Shown one piece after another: positions 56,675 to 64,000 of a stretch of DNA of 64,000 nucleotides (positions within the stretch are counted from its first letter, which is position 1; every line of letters begins with the position of its first letter). This stretch comes from Flavobacterium sp. ASW18X (GTDB lineage: Bacteria > Bacteroidota > Bacteroidia > Flavobacteriales > Flavobacteriaceae): assembly GCF_005144745.1 (NCBI RefSeq), contig NZ_SWKK01000008.1, positions 124,001 through 188,000 on the forward strand, written 5' to 3'. The notes under the pieces were generated by a model, which saw nothing but the letters and a program-made list of their open reading frames with translations, was not told the DNA's origin and did no database searches. The translations under genes were made by a program, and so were the position numbers.

Positions 56675-57358
56675 TTAATCCACACGCTCTATTTTACCGC
56701 CAAATACTGTTTTCTCATCCATTTTTCTAGGATTACCATAAACAGATACGGAACCACCTGCCTTTACGTTTGCTTGCACATAGTCTGTAGCATAGATAGT
56801 AGCTAAACCACCTGCATTTACAGCAATAGTGGTAAATTTACTTTTAAATAATTTGCCATTATACGTACCACCAGTATTAATGCTAATATCTTGGTTTTTG
56901 GTAAACCCTTTGACAATTACATCTCCACCCGTAACCGCTTTAACTAACAATTGGTCGGTTTGGCAATTAAGATTAATCTCACCACCTTCTTGTGCTTTTA
57001 ATTCTAATAAATCTTTCACTAAAACATCATCAGACTTAATAAGCGCGTCTTCATTTACATCTATGATATTCAAATCTTCTGTATAATGCAAATCTATAAA
57101 GGTTCTATATCCACTAAACATTTTCTCTAGTTCCATTCTAATCTTAAGAACCCCATCATTATTTACAATAACAACCTTATGGGTATTAGCACCAGTTATT
57201 ATGGCTTTATTTACATCTGATTTGATAAGAGTAATAGAAAGGCCATCAAAACCTTTAAGTTCTTTAAATGGCTCCAATGCCATGGTTATATCTTGATTTT
57301 GTGCCGCAGAAAATTGCATCATCAAAATAAACAGAAGAAGACTAATTATCTTTTTCAT
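56675..57358 (-). CDS. Head GIN domain (DUF2807) secreted protein
   Basis: A 227-residue protein with a signal peptide (IISLLLFILMMQFSAAQ) and a beta-helix-like C-terminal half built of short repeats: GGEINLNCQTDQLLVKAVTG, GGDVIVKGF, GGTYNGKLF, AGGLATIYATDYVQANVKA, GGSVSVYGNP. This is the DUF2807 pattern, found in Bacteroidota auto-transporter-like adhesive proteins. Function unknown. It is cotranscribed with the LysE-family gene. Confidence 0.88.
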   Translation of the reverse strand: MKKIISLLLFILMMQFSAAQNQDITMALEPFKELKGFDGLSITLIKSDVNKAIITGANTHKVVIVNNDGVLKIRMELEKMFSGYRTFIDLHYTEDLNIIDVNEDALIKSDDVLVKDLLELKAQEGGEINLNCQTDQLLVKAVTGGDVIVKGFTKNQDISINTGGTYNGKLFKSKFTTIAVNAGGLATIYATDYVQANVKAGGSVSVYGNPRKMDEKTVFGGKIERVD

Positions 57359-57412
57359 TTTTTCAATTTAGTATTGATTCTCAAATACATAAACTGTTCC
57401 AGAGCAAAAAAA

Positions 57413-59605
57413 TTATGATTCGTGTTTACCGATTAACGAAAAGTCTAAATGTCTTTTTTCTAAATCTGTATCTTTTACCATTACAATTACCTCATCTCCA
57501 AGCTGATACATGGTTTTAAACCGTTCACCTATTATAGCATATTGGCTTTCATCAAACGTATAATAATCGTCTTTTAAATCCCGGATGCGAATCATTCCTT
57601 CACACTTGTTTTCAATGATTTCTACATAAATACCCCACTCCGTTACACCAGATATAACGCCTACAAATTCCTTATCTGCATGGTCTTGCATAAATTTAAT
57701 CTGCATGTATTTTATGCTATCTCTTTCTGCATTAGCGGCTAACATTTCCATATCAGAAGAGTGTTTACACTTATCTTCATAAACTTCTTCTTTAACCGTT
57801 TTCCCTTGATCTAAGTAGTGTTGAAGCAACCTATGTACCATAACATCTGGATACCTACGTATTGGAGAAGTAAAATGCGTATAATAATCGAACGCTAAAC
57901 CATAATGACCAATATTATCTGTGGTATAGATAGCTTTACTCATTGTACGTATAGCTAAAGTATCTACCAAATTTTGTTCTTTATTTCCTTTTACGTCTTG
58001 TAATAGCTGATTTAAGGAACTGTTAATTGTTTTACGGTCCTTTAAACTTATGCTATGTCCAAATCTAGAAATAACACCATTTAAAGCCATTAGCTTATCC
58101 ATATCTGGCTCATCATGCACCCTATATACGAAGGTTTTCTTTGGTTTTTGCTTGCCTATATATTCTGCTACCTTTCTGTTTGCCAATAACATAAACTCTT
58201 CTATCAACTTATTGGCATCTTTAGATTCTTTAAAGTATACGCCCTCCGGATTATTATTTTCATCCAAATTAAAACGTACTTCAATTTTATCAAAAGAAAT
58301 AGCGCCAGCAGACATACGAGCTGCACGCATTTGTTTAGCCAAATTATCTAAGGTTAAAACCGCGTTGACCACTTCTTCACTTACCTCATAAGCATTGCCT
58401 CTTATGGATACATTTTCTGGTATTTCTGCCGTTTTGGTCTCTATAATATGCTGTGCCTCTTCGTAAGCAAAACGCTCATTAGAATCTATAACCGTTCTTC
58501 CAAACCATTGATTAACAATTTTTGCATTCTTATCCAATTCAAATATGGCAGAGAAAGTATATTTTTCTTCGTGAGGTCTTAAAGAACAAGCATTATTAGA
58601 TAAAATTTCTGGTAACATAGGTACTACGCGGTCTACCAGATAAACCGAAGTTGCTCGGTTATAGGCTTCTTCATCTAAAATGGAATCTGGTTGTACATAA
58701 TGAGATACATCCGCAATATGAATCCCAATTTCAAAATTACCGTTTTCTAAAATTTCAAAAGAAAGAGCATCATCAAAATCTTTAGCGTCTTTAGGATCAA
58801 TGGTAAAGGTTAAAACCTCTCTCATATCTCTACGTTTTAAGATTTCTTCGTTTTTAATGCTAGTATCTAACTGATTTGCATATTGTTCCACTTCATACGG
58901 AAACTCATACGGTAAGCCATATTCCGCTAAAATAGAATGTATTTCAGTATTATGTTCCCCAGGCATTCCTAAAATTTTGGTCACCTTACCATACGGAGAA
59001 TCTGCATCTTTAGGCCAATCGCCTAATGCCACTAAAACTTTAGAACCGTCTGGAGCATCATTAATTTTATCTATTGGGATAAAAATATCAGTATACATCC
59101 TAGAATCCATGGGCCTAACAAAAGCAAAATTCTTGTTTACTTCTATAATGCCAACATATTCTTTTTTAAATCGGCTTAAAACTTTGATAATTTCACCTTC
59201 TGGCCTTTTACCTCTACGCAGTGGTCTAAGACTAACCTCAACCCTATCTCCATGAAAAGCTCCTCCAAGTTTACTATTAGGTACAAAAATGTCATCTTCT
59301 TGACCCTCTACCACTATGTAGGCGTCTCCACGCTGGGTTAAATCTACCTTGCCCTCTACAGCTATATAAGCTTCTTGTTTCTTTTTATACTTACCTCGTT
59401 CGGTTTCTACAATACGCTCTTTTTGCTTTAATTCTCCTAATCTTTTGATAAGGTCATTTCTTCCTTTTGTATCTACAATACCAAGTTTAGCTGCTATCTG
59501 TTTGTAATTAAAGCTTTTACCAGGCTGCTCTTCTAATACACTAAAGATACCTTTAGTTATCTCATTCTTTCGCTGACTTCTAGCCCTTTTTTTCTTTTTA
59601 GCCAT
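57413..59605 (-). CDS. rnr: Ribonuclease R
   Basis: A 730-residue protein. A basic N-terminus (MAKKKKRARSQRK) and a winged-helix region (KSFNYKQIAAKLGIVDTKGR) precede cold-shock-like domains (about 75-220). The RNB nuclease core has TIDPKDAKDFDDALSFE near residue 270 and GLAFDYYTHFTSPIRRYPD. A C-terminal S1 domain (about 640-715) ends the protein. The catalytic aspartates are present. It degrades structured RNA 3' to 5'. A 594-base gap lies upstream. Confidence 0.96.
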   Translation of the reverse strand: MAKKKKRARSQRKNEITKGIFSVLEEQPGKSFNYKQIAAKLGIVDTKGRNDLIKRLGELKQKERIVETERGKYKKKQEAYIAVEGKVDLTQRGDAYIVVEGQEDDIFVPNSKLGGAFHGDRVEVSLRPLRRGKRPEGEIIKVLSRFKKEYVGIIEVNKNFAFVRPMDSRMYTDIFIPIDKINDAPDGSKVLVALGDWPKDADSPYGKVTKILGMPGEHNTEIHSILAEYGLPYEFPYEVEQYANQLDTSIKNEEILKRRDMREVLTFTIDPKDAKDFDDALSFEILENGNFEIGIHIADVSHYVQPDSILDEEAYNRATSVYLVDRVVPMLPEILSNNACSLRPHEEKYTFSAIFELDKNAKIVNQWFGRTVIDSNERFAYEEAQHIIETKTAEIPENVSIRGNAYEVSEEVVNAVLTLDNLAKQMRAARMSAGAISFDKIEVRFNLDENNNPEGVYFKESKDANKLIEEFMLLANRKVAEYIGKQKPKKTFVYRVHDEPDMDKLMALNGVISRFGHSISLKDRKTINSSLNQLLQDVKGNKEQNLVDTLAIRTMSKAIYTTDNIGHYGLAFDYYTHFTSPIRRYPDVMVHRLLQHYLDQGKTVKEEVYEDKCKHSSDMEMLAANAERDSIKYMQIKFMQDHADKEFVGVISGVTEWGIYVEIIENKCEGMIRIRDLKDDYYTFDESQYAIIGERFKTMYQLGDEVIVMVKDTDLEKRHLDFSLIGKHES

Positions 59606-60199
59606 TAAGACAAATATTTTTTGAAAAATACAAATAAATATTAGAGACCTACGTTATAATAAGACGATAAGCTAAATACCTTATCAATTATCAACAGATA
59701 TATTATTTATACTTTTTTCTTTTTTGAAATTAAATTAATAATGGAGGGTATTATAGTTTGTTGAAATGTGGAATAATTATTTATGAGGTTTCTTGCTCTG
59801 AACAGAAAAAAATAGTTGTTGACAATTTATACCAGTTAATAGTAGATTAAAATCAGCCGGTTAGATTTGTTATTAACGAATCTTAATAAGTCCTTTCAAC
59901 ATAAATTTTAGAACAACTAAATGTATTTTTAGTGTTAATATCTGTTCATTAACGTTTAATTACTCTTGATTAAAAATTAATTAAACATTACGTAAACATC
60001 ACCAAATGTTATGTATTGGAGAATAATCATTAAAAATCAAAATATTCTTCTCAGTTTTTTTCTTCAATTTCTTCACATTTTTAACATTTTTATAACCGAT
60101 TGATTTTAAATAATCTACTCTTTTATCAACAGCAATTATAAACATGCTGCTTTAAAAGGTTTTGTACCTTTGCTAAGAACCCCAACTAAAGAGAACGTT
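59606..60199. other. AT-rich intergenic region, no gene seen
   Basis: The gap of about 594 bases between the divergent rnr and rpiB genes contains no supported coding region and no tRNA. It is very AT-rich. It has two copies of TTATCAACA (59688-59696 and 60123-60131) and one reverse-strand TTGTCAACA (59818-59826), each one or two mismatches from the DnaA box TTATCCACA. The rpiB promoter-like box lies at its right end. A replication or regulatory role is only a suggestion. Confidence 0.5.
60165..60172 (+). promoter_or_regulatory. -7 element upstream of rpiB
   Basis: TACCTTTG (TAnnTTTG) lies 27 bases before the ATG at 60200. Confidence 0.55.
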
Positions 60200-60631
60200 A
60201 TGAAAATAGCTATTGGAAATGACCACGCTGGTACAGATTATAAATTAGCCATAGTAGGTTTGTTAAAATCTAAAGGTATTGAAGTTGTAAACTATGGTAC
60301 AGATAGTACAGATAGTGTAGACTACCCGGATTTTACGCACCCTGTTGCAGAAGATGTTGAAAAAGGTATTGTAGATTTTGGTATAGTGGTCTGTGGCAGT
60401 GGTAACGGTGCTGCAATGACAATTAATAAACACCAAGGTGTTCGCGGTGCACTTTGTTGGACAAAAGAAATCACAGCATTGGCAAGAGAGCATAATGATG
60501 CCAATATTCTTAGTTTGCCTGCAAGATTTGTGGCTTTACCACAAGCTTTAGAAATGGTAGAAACTTTCTTGGATACTCCTTTTGCCGGGGGTAGACACGA
60601 GAGACGTATAGATAAAATACCTTGTATTTAA
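60200..60631 (+). CDS. rpiB: Ribose-5-phosphate isomerase B
   Basis: I start at the ATG at 60200 (MKIAIGNDHAGTDYKLAIVG, 143 residues). The in-frame TTG at 60170 falls inside the promoter box. RpiB/LacAB signatures are GNDHAG at the N-terminus, VDYPDFTHPVAEDVEKG, VVCGSGNGAAMTINKHQGVR with the active-site Cys, and REHNDANILSLPARF. It interconverts ribose 5-phosphate and ribulose 5-phosphate. The CDF exporter gene follows after 18 bases. Confidence 0.96.
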   Translation: MKIAIGNDHAGTDYKLAIVGLLKSKGIEVVNYGTDSTDSVDYPDFTHPVAEDVEKGIVDFGIVVCGSGNGAAMTINKHQGVRGALCWTKEITALAREHNDANILSLPARFVALPQALEMVETFLDTPFAGGRHERRIDKIPCI

Positions 60632-60649
60632 AATCTTGTTTCAGAAATT

Positions 60650-61558
60650 ATGGGTCAACCTCATAACCACACCCATAGTTATCATACCAGTGATACTAAG
60701 CTTACCATTTCTATTTTTTTAAATGTAGGTATAACTGTTGCTCAGATAATAGGAGGATTGCTATCTGGTAGTTTATCCTTATTATCAGATGCGCTCCATA
60801 ATTTTAGTGATGTTATTTCTCTTATTATAAGTTTAATAGCCAATAGATTAGCACGTAAAAAATCTACTACAAATAAGACGTTTGGTTACAAACGTGCAGA
60901 AATTATAGCAGCATTTATAAATGCTGCTACATTACTTATAGTAGCAGTACTATTGATAAAGGAAGCTGTAGTTCGGTTTTTAGAACCACAACAAGTAGCG
61001 TCTGGTTTAGTAATAGGTTTATCTGCCATTGCTATAGTATTTAATGGGCTAAGTGTGCTGCTTTTAAAAAAAGATTCTAATAATAATATGAATCTAAAAT
61101 CTGCTTACCTACACTTATTAACAGATATGTTAGCATCTGTTGCAGTCTTATTTGGTGGGCTTTTAATGCAGTATTACCATTGGTTTTGGGTAGACCCGTT
61201 ATTAACATTGTTAATAGCACTGTATTTAATTTATGTAGGTTTTGATTTACTTAAAGAGTCTACTAACGTATTAATGCTATTTACTCCTGAATCTATTGTT
61301 GTGGATGATATTGTGGCTTGTATTACAACCATAGAGGCTATTAAAAATGTACATCATGTACATATTTGGCAATTAAATGATGATGAGGTGCATTTAGAAG
61401 CTCATTTAGATTTTAATACGGATATAAGGTTGTCCGAATTTGATGTTATTTTAAACCAAATAGAAGCGCAATTGTTCTACGAGTTTGGTATTAACCACGT
61501 TAATATACAGCCTGAGTTTGGCAAATGTGATAGTAAAAACCTTATTGTGCAAGATTGA
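60650..61558 (+). CDS. Cation diffusion facilitator (zinc-type) exporter
   Basis: A 302-residue membrane protein. A His-rich N-terminus (QPHNHTHSYHTSD) is followed by six helices. The metal-site motifs are SDALHNFSD in helix 2 (HxxxD) and HLLTDMLAS in helix 5 (HxxxD), the pattern of Zn-transporting CDF proteins of the CzcD/ZitB type. The C-terminal cytoplasmic domain has VHHVHIWQLNDDEVHLEAHL. It exports Zn or a similar divalent ion by antiport. The stop shares one base with the start of the GNAT gene (TGATG). Confidence 0.94.
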   Translation: MGQPHNHTHSYHTSDTKLTISIFLNVGITVAQIIGGLLSGSLSLLSDALHNFSDVISLIISLIANRLARKKSTTNKTFGYKRAEIIAAFINAATLLIVAVLLIKEAVVRFLEPQQVASGLVIGLSAIAIVFNGLSVLLLKKDSNNNMNLKSAYLHLLTDMLASVAVLFGGLLMQYYHWFWVDPLLTLLIALYLIYVGFDLLKESTNVLMLFTPESIVVDDIVACITTIEAIKNVHHVHIWQLNDDEVHLEAHLDFNTDIRLSEFDVILNQIEAQLFYEFGINHVNIQPEFGKCDSKNLIVQD

Positions 61559-62010
61559 TGAATATTACAATTAAGAAATTTGATGAACTGAGTATACATC
61601 AGTTATATGCTATACTAGCCTTACGATCACAAGTTTTTGTTGTAGAACAAGATTGTGTGTATCAAGATTTAGATGGAAAGGATAAATTAGCAAGCCATAT
61701 CATGGGGTTTAGTACCAATGGGCAGTTAGCGGCATATACACGGGTATTTAGTTCTGGAGATTATTTTAAAAATGCTTCTATTGGCAGAGTAGTGGTAGCA
61801 TCCACACAGCGTAAATACGGTTACGGTAAAATTATTATGCAAAAAAGCATCGATTTTTTAATTGATGAATGTTCAGAAAAATTCATAGAGATATCCGCTC
61901 AAGTGTATCTACTCAAGTTTTATAACGAGCTAGGTTTTAGAGAAAGTGGTGAACAATACTTAGAAGATGGTATACCACATATTAAAATGTATTATACCAT
62001 AGGTAATTAA
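61558..62010 (+). CDS. GNAT family N-acetyltransferase, ElaA-like
   Basis: A 150-residue protein. I start at the ATG at 61558, which overlaps the preceding stop, and a TTG one codon earlier also reads in frame. The N-terminal IHQLYAILALRSQVFVVEQD is followed by CVYQDLDGKDKLASHIMGF, the ElaA pattern. The acetyl-CoA site is IGRVVVASTQRKYGYGKIIM, followed by FYNELGFRESGEQYLEDGIP. The substrate is unknown. The last four bases overlap the convergent gene. Confidence 0.92.
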   Translation: MNITIKKFDELSIHQLYAILALRSQVFVVEQDCVYQDLDGKDKLASHIMGFSTNGQLAAYTRVFSSGDYFKNASIGRVVVASTQRKYGYGKIIMQKSIDFLIDECSEKFIEISAQVYLLKFYNELGFRESGEQYLEDGIPHIKMYYTIGN

Positions 62011-62381
62011 AGGCGTATAGGCGTTTTACTGTTCAAATTTAAATCGTTTAGGATACTATCTGTGAATTTATAGTGCCCTTTGGTGGTGATGATTTTAAAG
62101 CGATTACTTTTTAACCGGCTTAATGTGTCTAAAAACAGCCATTTAGATTTTAATTGGTTTTCCTTGTCTGTTTTAAGACTAATGTCAAAAAAATACTTTC
62201 TACCATTTTTTTCTGCCACTATATCTGGCGTAATTACGGTTCCTGTATTTTTCTTTAAAAATGACTTTGGTGTGTCGTAGCCATCAACATCTGCCCTAAT
62301 GTTAATAAACCCTGTGTTTTCTAAGTACTTAATGGATTTCTCTAAAAATTCTGTGTTTTTATGTTTTTGAAATTTTATCAT
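62007..62381 (-). CDS. Hypothetical protein, 124 residues, possible nuclease fold
   Basis: I do not recognise this family. The protein is basic and soluble, with no signal peptide. Around residues 48-70 it reads VITPDIVAEKNGRKYFFDIS followed by LK, a PD … D-x3-K arrangement between predicted strands that faintly resembles PD-(D/E)xK nucleases. The match is imperfect. It ends in a four-base convergent overlap with the GNAT gene and lies downstream of the restriction-modification genes on the same strand, 67 bases away. The reading frame itself looks real: there is no better competing frame, and it fills the gap. Confidence 0.6.
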   Translation of the reverse strand: MIKFQKHKNTEFLEKSIKYLENTGFINIRADVDGYDTPKSFLKKNTGTVITPDIVAEKNGRKYFFDISLKTDKENQLKSKWLFLDTLSRLKSNRFKIITTKGHYKFTDSILNDLNLNSKTPIRL

Positions 62382-62448
62382 ACCCCTTAAGTTAATAAAT
62401 TGCCAGAGATATGAAAATATTAGTACTTGATTAACAAGTAGTTAACAA

Positions 62449-63042
62449 TTAAACTAAACGTTTGGCAACTTTTAGTTTTTCTAAATAACTTAGTCTAAGT
62501 ATCAGATTCAGAGGTTGTTCCCACTTATTTTTCTTACTTAAATACAAATATCCTTGTGTTTTAGGTCGCAATCCTTTTATCAAATGCATACCATGTGTAG
62601 TAGGTCTTTTAATTGTTGATAAGTCTATATTTAATTGATACAGTGCGCGTAATAAAAGTCTTTTATTAACCATTGTTATTTTACAAGAAGTATAGTTATT
62701 AGGTTCGTCCTGATATATTGCAGTCACTAAAGCATAAAAATCTGTTTGTTTTTGGGAATCTAAAAACCAACCTTTTTTCGGAATGTTATTTTTAAGATAA
62801 TTTAGTTCAAAAGCAAATGTGGGTAAATCATCATTTATATAATCTAGCTGTGCTTTTTCATCTATCGCAAATGTTGTCCCCTTTTTTTTGTGCATAAGCC
62901 ATAAGTCTACACCTTTTAATTGGAGTTGTCTATCTTTCTCGCGCTTAAATGAGTATTGTTTTAAGTGTGTATGGTATTGTATATCTAAAAACCGTTGTAA
63001 TTGTTTTTCCTTTTCTAAATCCTGTCTAAAATTACCTTGCAT
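62449..63042 (-). CDS. Putative type II restriction endonuclease (PD-(D/E)xK-like)
   Basis: A 197-residue basic protein with no signal peptide. Residues 41-70 contain QLKGVDLWLMHKK and, after a short loop, TFAIDEKAQLDYIN. Together these give Asp46, Asp61 and Lys63 in the spacing of a PD-(D/E)xK nuclease active site. The start codon shares one base with the stop of the cytosine methyltransferase gene (TAATG), so the two are translationally coupled, the usual layout of a type II restriction-modification pair. The recognition sequence is unknown. The nuclease call is an inference from motif and linkage. Confidence 0.62.
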   Translation of the reverse strand: MQGNFRQDLEKEKQLQRFLDIQYHTHLKQYSFKREKDRQLQLKGVDLWLMHKKKGTTFAIDEKAQLDYINDDLPTFAFELNYLKNNIPKKGWFLDSQKQTDFYALVTAIYQDEPNNYTSCKITMVNKRLLLRALYQLNIDLSTIKRPTTHGMHLIKGLRPKTQGYLYLSKKNKWEQPLNLILRLSYLEKLKVAKRLV

Positions 63043-64000
63043 TATTCAACAGTTTTAAGATGCTCTAGCAGGGTTTTTCCAATTTTTTCTACAATACCAA
63101 TTACTAGAGCATTACCCATAAAAAAAGCACGTTTAGCATCTGTTATACCTTTTAGTTTAGTATGATTATCCGGAAACATATTTAAACGTTCTAACTCTAT
63201 TGGTGTTAGTCTTCTTAAACCTTTAGTGGTCTGTATTACGTGTTTAAATCTAGAAGCCGCTGCGCCACCTTCACCTGTTATAATGGTTCTACTAGGCTTG
63301 TCTAATGCATCCGGAAAGGTCATGTTCCCTTCAGTATATTGGTAACTAAAACCTGCTTTTGTTCTTCTTGTTTCTTTTTTAGCTCCTTTTAGATAATTCC
63401 ATTTTTGTAGTTGCGTTTCTGGAATATAAAATTCTTGGGAAACATCATCTTCATTTTGTAAAATATCTTGTAATAGGCTATAGGGTCCCTTGTAATTTGG
63501 AGAAACATTAGCGGTACATACATGGTGATTAAAACATATACCTGCATTCTTAAAGGGAGATAACTTACCATCTAGATTAAATTGCTCAGACAAGCGTACT
63601 AAATCATTTTCTAATTTAAAATTTTGATAGTTAATCTCTTTTGTATGTATAGGGAAAGATTTTGCTAATATACCATGCTTAGAAAGCCAAACGGTACTAT
63701 TTTGTTTTTCTAATTGTTTGTAAATGGAGGATTCTTTGTGAATTCCCACAAAAAAAACGCGCCTTCGGCGCTGTGGCATTCCGTATTCTGCTGCATTAAT
63801 TACACGCCATTCTACGGCATAGCCAAGATTGGATAAACCAGAAAGCATTACTGCAAAATCTCTACCACGTTGTTTTACGGGTGATTTTAAAAGACGGTCT
63901 ACATTTTCTAGAATTAAAAATTGCGGCTTTTTTACCTTTTCTTCTAAAATACGGTAGATAGACCACCAGAGCACCCCCTTTTTACCCAATAATCCTTTAG
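63042..64000 (-). CDS. DNA (cytosine-5) methyltransferase (partial, 5' end beyond right edge)
   Basis: The frame is open to the right edge, so the N-terminus (motifs I-IV) is missing. An apparent start at 63989 is a TTG inside the gene and is not used. Visible motifs are LILENVDRLLKSP (motif VI, ENV), MPQRRRRVFFVG (motif VIII), a variable target-recognition region, RRLTPIELERLNMFPDNH (motif IX) and FFMGNALVIGIVEKI (motif X). It methylates C5 of cytosine in a specific site. It is coupled to the nuclease-like gene downstream. Confidence 0.93.
   Translation of the reverse strand, partial: KGLLGKKGVLWWSIYRILEEKVKKPQFLILENVDRLLKSPVKQRGRDFAVMLSGLSNLGYAVEWRVINAAEYGMPQRRRRVFFVGIHKESSIYKQLEKQNSTVWLSKHGILAKSFPIHTKEINYQNFKLENDLVRLSEQFNLDGKLSPFKNAGICFNHHVCTANVSPNYKGPYSLLQDILQNEDDVSQEFYIPETQLQKWNYLKGAKKETRRTKAGFSYQYTEGNMTFPDALDKPSRTIITGEGGAAASRFKHVIQTTKGLRRLTPIELERLNMFPDNHTKLKGITDAKRAFFMGNALVIGIVEKIGKTLLEHLKTVE

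Noticed and set aside
63987-63989. Start codon for the cytosine methyltransferase at 63989
   Set aside because: It is a TTG in the middle of the gene. The frame continues to the edge and motifs I-IV must lie upstream.

Overview
The window looks like chromosomal DNA from a member of the Flavobacteriaceae (phylum Bacteroidota), most likely a marine gliding species. The reasons are visible AT-richness, promoters with the Bacteroidota -7 element TAnnTTTG, proteins of the type IX secretion/gliding apparatus (PorP/SprF, SprB-like repeats, type-B C-terminal sorting domains, a PorE-like OmpA protein), and families typical of the group (DUF4175, DUF4837, DUF2807, bacterial GH3, a DUF6909-like protein). 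The genus is not resolved.

Region 1 (1-10.9 kb, all minus strand) is a surface-polysaccharide locus. Read in transcription order it has rmlB-rmlA-rmlC, a Wzz-like protein, then a reductase E3 gene, rfbF, rfbG, rfbH, a cupin epimerase, an SDR reductase, a glycosyltransferase and a flippase cut by the left edge. The six genes from E3 to the SDR reductase match the whole set of activities needed for CDP-L-ascarylose (glucose-1-P cytidylyltransferase, 4,6-dehydratase, PMP-dependent E1, E3, epimerase, 4-reductase). rmlD is absent from the window.

Region 2 (11-25.1 kb) holds housekeeping and envelope genes: a DUF6909-like protein with a nucleoside-phosphorylase-like C-terminus, GH3 and M23 genes, tatA, a PorE-like protein, DUF4837 and an MltD-like transglycosylase, pgk, holB, a DoxX-like protein, OmpH/Skp and a methyltransferase.

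Region 3 (25.1-35.5 kb) has mnmG-ybeY-DUF4175, gltX, an SPFH protein and glnS. Perfect parS-like palindromes (core GTTCCACGTGGAAC) lie on both sides of mnmG, one of them inside the 3' end of ybeY. This suggests that the window lies in the origin-proximal part of the chromosome.

Region 4 (35.7-55.5 kb) is a four-gene plus-strand operon resembling sprC-sprD-sprB-sprF: a type-B sorted Ig-like protein, a PorP/SprF barrel fused to two SPOR-like repeats, a 4766-residue repeat adhesin (14.3 kb) and an SprF partner.

Region 5 (55.5-64 kb) has folB, tRNA-Cys(GCA), a LysE exporter, a DUF2807 protein, rnr, an AT-rich 0.6-kb gap, rpiB, a CDF cation exporter, a GNAT enzyme, a small unknown protein, and the start of a putative type II restriction-modification unit. 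In that unit a nuclease-like protein is translationally coupled to a C5-cytosine methyltransferase cut by the right edge. No rRNA, CRISPR array, insertion sequence or prophage was seen.
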